Assembly (NCBI GenBank): GCA_036877525.1
Contig: JAZGTH010000067.1
Span: 5,398,501-5,462,500, forward strand
Length of the DNA: 64,000 bases
Reading direction: 5' to 3'
DNA from: Chromobotia macracanthus
Taxonomy: Eukaryota > Chordata > Actinopteri > Cypriniformes > Botiidae
Position 1 is the stretch's first letter; every line of letters begins with the position of its first letter. This document shows positions 60,540 to 64,000 of the stretch, piece by piece. The notes beneath the pieces are model-generated. The model was not told where the DNA came from, ran no database searches, and saw only the letters and a list, made by a program, of their open reading frames with translations. A program made the translations under genes and the position numbers.

Positions 60540-61140
60540 AGTCCGGGGTTGAAACGACATGAGGGTGAGTGAATGAAAACAGGTTGTTTTTAAATTGAGC
60601 TGTTTATTTAAAGTAGTTACAATTATTAAAGAAACTAATAATTAGTTACAAATAGTAAAGAAACACAAAGAAACCGTAACAATACCAAAATAACCAATAT
60701 TCAAATTGGTACATTTGGCCATGCAAATGTAAACTTCAATATTGTTTACCGATGGTAAACAACTGTTTTATTGTGCTGTCGTTGATTGTCACTGATTTTT
60801 TTATATTAAAGTGTTCATTTTGTGTTAACAAAAAGCATCTTTTTGTTCATTACAAATAACAGTAACAATTTGTTGGAAACGCTGAACTGAAAGACTAACA
60901 AATGTTTCAGATTGAGGATGTCTTTGTTTGAGGATTGAGGATGTTGGCAAAAGATGCTAGAAAAAAATTCAGCATGTTAACCAACAACGGCAAGCGTGTT
61001 GTTTTGTCTTAGAAATGATTTAAGAACCTCATAACAATAAACTTTGTGTATTTAGTAATCTTTGTGTTTGGGGCTATTTAACATTTCATTGTATTGTTCA
61101 ATAATATATGATGGCTTGATTGTCAAATCAATTTTCACGA
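60540..61140. other. AT-rich spacer upstream of arsa
   Basis: Largely AT-rich, with no ORF or repeat I can define. Confidence 0.5.
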
Positions 61141-61184
61141 CCTTATTTTGACCTCAGCAGTTTGCAAAGTTTGAGTCACTACTA

Positions 61185-61465
61185 ATGGCCGAGGAAATGC
61201 AGTTTCATTACTTCGCCACCGCGGGTCGCTGTTTCACCGGACCTGGAGTTCCCTGCGGTCTCATAGCGCACCGGAGCTGCAGCGAGCGATGGTTTCAATC
61301 ATTAATGTCTCATTAGAGGCAGTGAAAGCAGTGGTGCAGTGTCGAGCCTCTGTCCTTTACATCGTCCTCTGTGAGCTTTGCTTGAGATACAACGTGACAA
61401 TCAGTCAATGCAATGAATGGGGATTAGACAGATTGCTGCACTGGCTGGAGGACGTACATGTTTGA
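61185..61465 (+). other. GC-richer island with two overlapping short ORFs
   Basis: Within AT-rich flanks this block carries ORF 61185-61316 (43 aa) and, in another frame, ORF 61289-61465 (58 aa). Neither resembles a protein I know. The block could be a first exon or promoter of the next gene (shank3 is expected by synteny), or a conserved non-coding element. Confidence 0.25.
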
Positions 61466-61727
61466 GAAATCGCTCGCTTTGCATTTGAATCGCCTTTACT
61501 GTTCACACGAAGAAGAAAAGGTGTGTGTTAAGACACCCGATGCAACTTGTATCTGCTAATAGGTTTACTAAAACATTATAAAAATCAGATCACTGAAATT
61601 ATGCAATGGTAAAAAATATTCTGCAATGCATCAATAAATAGATTTGCCTTTGTTCATAGTGTTAAATGCACACTTATATTCATTATGCATGAACTTTCAC
61701 TGTGTTTAGACTACACTAGCTGCTTCA

Positions 61728-62017
61728 ATTAAAACTGCAACCCGTAACTTTCGACTCTCTACCGCCCTCTCTGTTTAAAACGTAGAATTGCAGGTAGCTT
61801 TACTTACTGTTGTTCATTACGTATGTTGAAGTCAAATGAATCCACACTGGCATTTCCCGGGAAATCCGACCCGACAGCTTCAATTGTAAATCATTATACT
61901 GTTGTGAATCAGGGTAGGGTAAGGAGACGCATGAACGCATGTCTGTAAAGTACTTGCTCAGTGACTGATTATTGTTTCATTTTAACCCAAGAAGTTTCTA
62001 ATTGCAGCTTTAGTTAT
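61728..62017. mobile_element. MITE family C copy
   Basis: The left arm ACTGCAACCCGTAACTTTCG and right arm GAAGTTTCTAATTGCAGCTT are imperfect inverted repeats. It is about 290 bp and non-coding. Confidence 0.62.
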
Positions 62018-63689
62018 TAGTTCATCATTGTCTGGTGGGGCACTGATAGTGTATGAACAATTCATCTGACGTTCTTGTGGATTTAACAGTGTCAACACTT
62101 TAAGCGGTGTTTGCCATGGCAAGCATCATCACGTCTAAATGTTATCAAGAATTGGAAATGCTTTTGACTTTTGTTCACGCAGCAGAGGAAATCATTTCTT
62201 TAGCTTCATTATCAAAAATCTAATTTTAATTCTATTTTTGAGCAGGGCTTAGATAGTTGAATGGGTCAAAAACTGCTTTTTCTGCCTTTTTTTTTGCAAA
62301 AACTGTGTGAACATAGCCGAAATACCACCTAGCCAACACCCTGGTACCTGTACGAACACCTTAGGAACCACCCAGCTAGCCAATACTACATCATCACATA
62401 TTATTTAGAAATTGCACAGGCTTTGTGTGTGTGTGTGCACAGTGGGAATGTATATGCATTATAAGTGAAGCGTGATGTCAGTTGTGTTGTACTGTTCTGG
62501 GTATGTGCACACTGATAGATTGTTTTGATTTACCATTCACTTTCAAATGCCCCTTCAGAGGTGACCTACATTCAGCCCTGGCATGAGTGTGTGCGGTGGA
62601 AGAGTAATAAACGGGGTAAAGAGAAAACGAAATAGCGAACAAGGCAGAGAACATGAAGTTGTGAGCATGACTAAAATATCTTCTACTTGCCCTTTGGTGA
62701 AATTTCTTCCCCAACACTTTCTCTCCGCCCTCTCTGTCTGCACACCCTGTTTACTTCCTTCCCATGCTGTTTTTTTTTTGTTTGCTGTTTATTTATCATG
62801 TCTCAAAAAGACAATTATCTTTGCCCCAGTGACCGGCGGCCATGTTAGATGACTTTAACTGAGTCTGGCTGCGTTCCTGCTGGCGGAAAATGAAGAAGAG
62901 CAGGCCCTTACATCATGCCCGGGCCGCCACCAATACATTTGGCACGCCGCATTGATTCTTGCAGTGTTAAATCTTGGCCATGGCATTGAGTCAGCTTGGT
63001 CACCTGAGGGGTAGAATGCTATCTCAGCTCACCGTACTATGTAGCCAAACTTCATTTGGCCTGCCGCTGTTTGATCTGATATCTTGTGTTAGCGAGTTTG
63101 TTAACTAATTGTGAGAAGGGCAATCTGACCTTACCAATTTATCTAGTGGGAAGTAGTGGGAAAATGAAGTTGCAAGGAACTTTTTCAGATTTCCTCAGGA
63201 AGTAAAGATTTAGTGAAGATCAAAGATCAGCTGATGGTAATTTTCTGTAATGAGTCTTGGTTTGGGGCTTCAGGATCTATTTGCATTGTATTTGCATGAT
63301 CGAAGCGGCCGGTGCTTTTGAGAATATCCTGCAGTCAGACGCTCATTAGTCCTGCAGAGTCTAAAGCCTGGTGCACTTTGCCTGTTATTCTGGCCAAAAA
63401 TGGCCAACCTAGACAGGACAAATTCATCTGACCATCTTCTGATGAACACCCATGAGCGTTTGTTCTGTTTTCTAACTGTCTGATGCATATTACACACCTA
63501 ATACACACTCTGAAAAAAGACATACAGGTTGTAATGCACTGAAATTAAAGACACTATGTGTTTTCGTAGTTGTATATATATTATCTGTGTCATCTCTCAT
63601 AACCTCACCTTTAAATGGCACGTAAAAAACAAAAACTGTGATTGGTTGTTCTAAACAGTTCTTAGCTAGGTTATACTGCACTGCAAAAA
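62018..63689. other. Spacer, no gene demonstrated
   Basis: Mixed composition. The stretch 62860-63130 is more complex and GC-richer than its flanks and might be conserved non-coding DNA. No splice-supported ORF is seen. Confidence 0.4.
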
Positions 63690-63958
63690 CACAGAGGGTG
63701 CTTCTCAATACTCAAAGGGATGTTTCTTTGCTCCTCCGTTCTCCGTTCTCGCTCTGTTATCTTATTGCACTACGAGGAAGCAAGGAACAAGGAGTGAGGG
63801 AGCTTTCTGAGGAGGCATGAGCGAGGAAACATTGGTGTATCCAAGGTGGGAGTGTTTTTGTTCCCGCCTACCGTCCTTGCATCCTTCCCTTTCGTCCTAA
63901 AGGGGTGGAGCTTAGACGTGAGAAAAGGAAACAAGGATGCACAAATAAGCACCCAGAC
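63690..63958. mobile_element. Interspersed repeat, probably non-autonomous DNA element
   Basis: GGTGCTTCTCAATACTCAAA at the left, GGGGTGGAGCTTAGACG and AACAAGGATGCACAAATAAG at the right, with internal self-complementarity. It is related to the segment at 8840-8985. Confidence 0.5.
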
Positions 63959-64000
63959 TACGTGAGGGTAAATCTGCTCTGTATAAATCTGCTCCGTGAT

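Noticed and set aside
1..64000. CRISPR array, prophage, bacterial operon, or endogenous retrovirus
   Set aside because: There is no regular spacer-repeat array, no prokaryotic gene density, and no LTR, gag or pol-like frames. Everything fits a vertebrate nuclear locus.

Overview
The window is vertebrate nuclear DNA, almost certainly from a ray-finned fish and probably a cyprinid. The genes are multi-exon with GT-AG introns, the proteins are clear vertebrate orthologues, and the spacers are AT-rich and crowded with tRNA-derived SINEs and short inverted-repeat (MITE-like) elements of the teleost type. No bacterial, phage, CRISPR or operon architecture is present. The species assignment is inference.

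Layout, left to right: (1) sephs1 on +, CDS 2509-4629 in 8 coding exons plus a non-coding first exon. (2) cpt1b on -, CDS 13909-6767 in 18 coding exons, tail to tail with sephs1. (3) A BTB-BACK-kelch gene on -, about 17756-16073. (4) chkb on -, 25108-20394 in 11 exons. (5) mapk8ip2 (JIP2) on +, 27573-51311 in 13 exons, with a 10-kb first intron, a 5.9-kb second intron and one very large 2.35-kb exon. (6) arsa on -, 60297-56381 in 8 exons. The last 3.5 kb holds no gene I can prove. For the five named genes I rebuilt every intron boundary by phase. The deduced lengths are 392, 770, 444, 1248 and 500 aa; four are close to family norms and mapk8ip2 is far longer than the human protein.

The order and orientation cpt1b(-) chkb(-) mapk8ip2(+) arsa(-) match human 22q13.33, where SHANK3 comes next, so this is an ancient conserved linkage block. 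Two things differ: sephs1 sits beside cpt1b, and a kelch gene lies between chkb and cpt1b, which are immediate neighbours with read-through in mammals. The genes do not form one pathway. They cover selenophosphate synthetase-like activity, mitochondrial fatty-acid import, phosphatidylcholine synthesis, JNK scaffolding and lysosomal sulfatide breakdown.

I did not find a new biological system. The observations most worth a second look are: two tandem CLEAR (TFEB-type) sites in an otherwise compact arsa promoter; the greatly enlarged acidic exon of mapk8ip2; a SINE nested in a MITE with a clean target duplication and a paralogous empty site; a MITE nested in a SINE; three MITE families seeded through the introns; a candidate RFX-site enhancer in mapk8ip2 intron 1; and a homopolymer 'smear' at 35.83-36.06 kb that looks like a consensus artefact.
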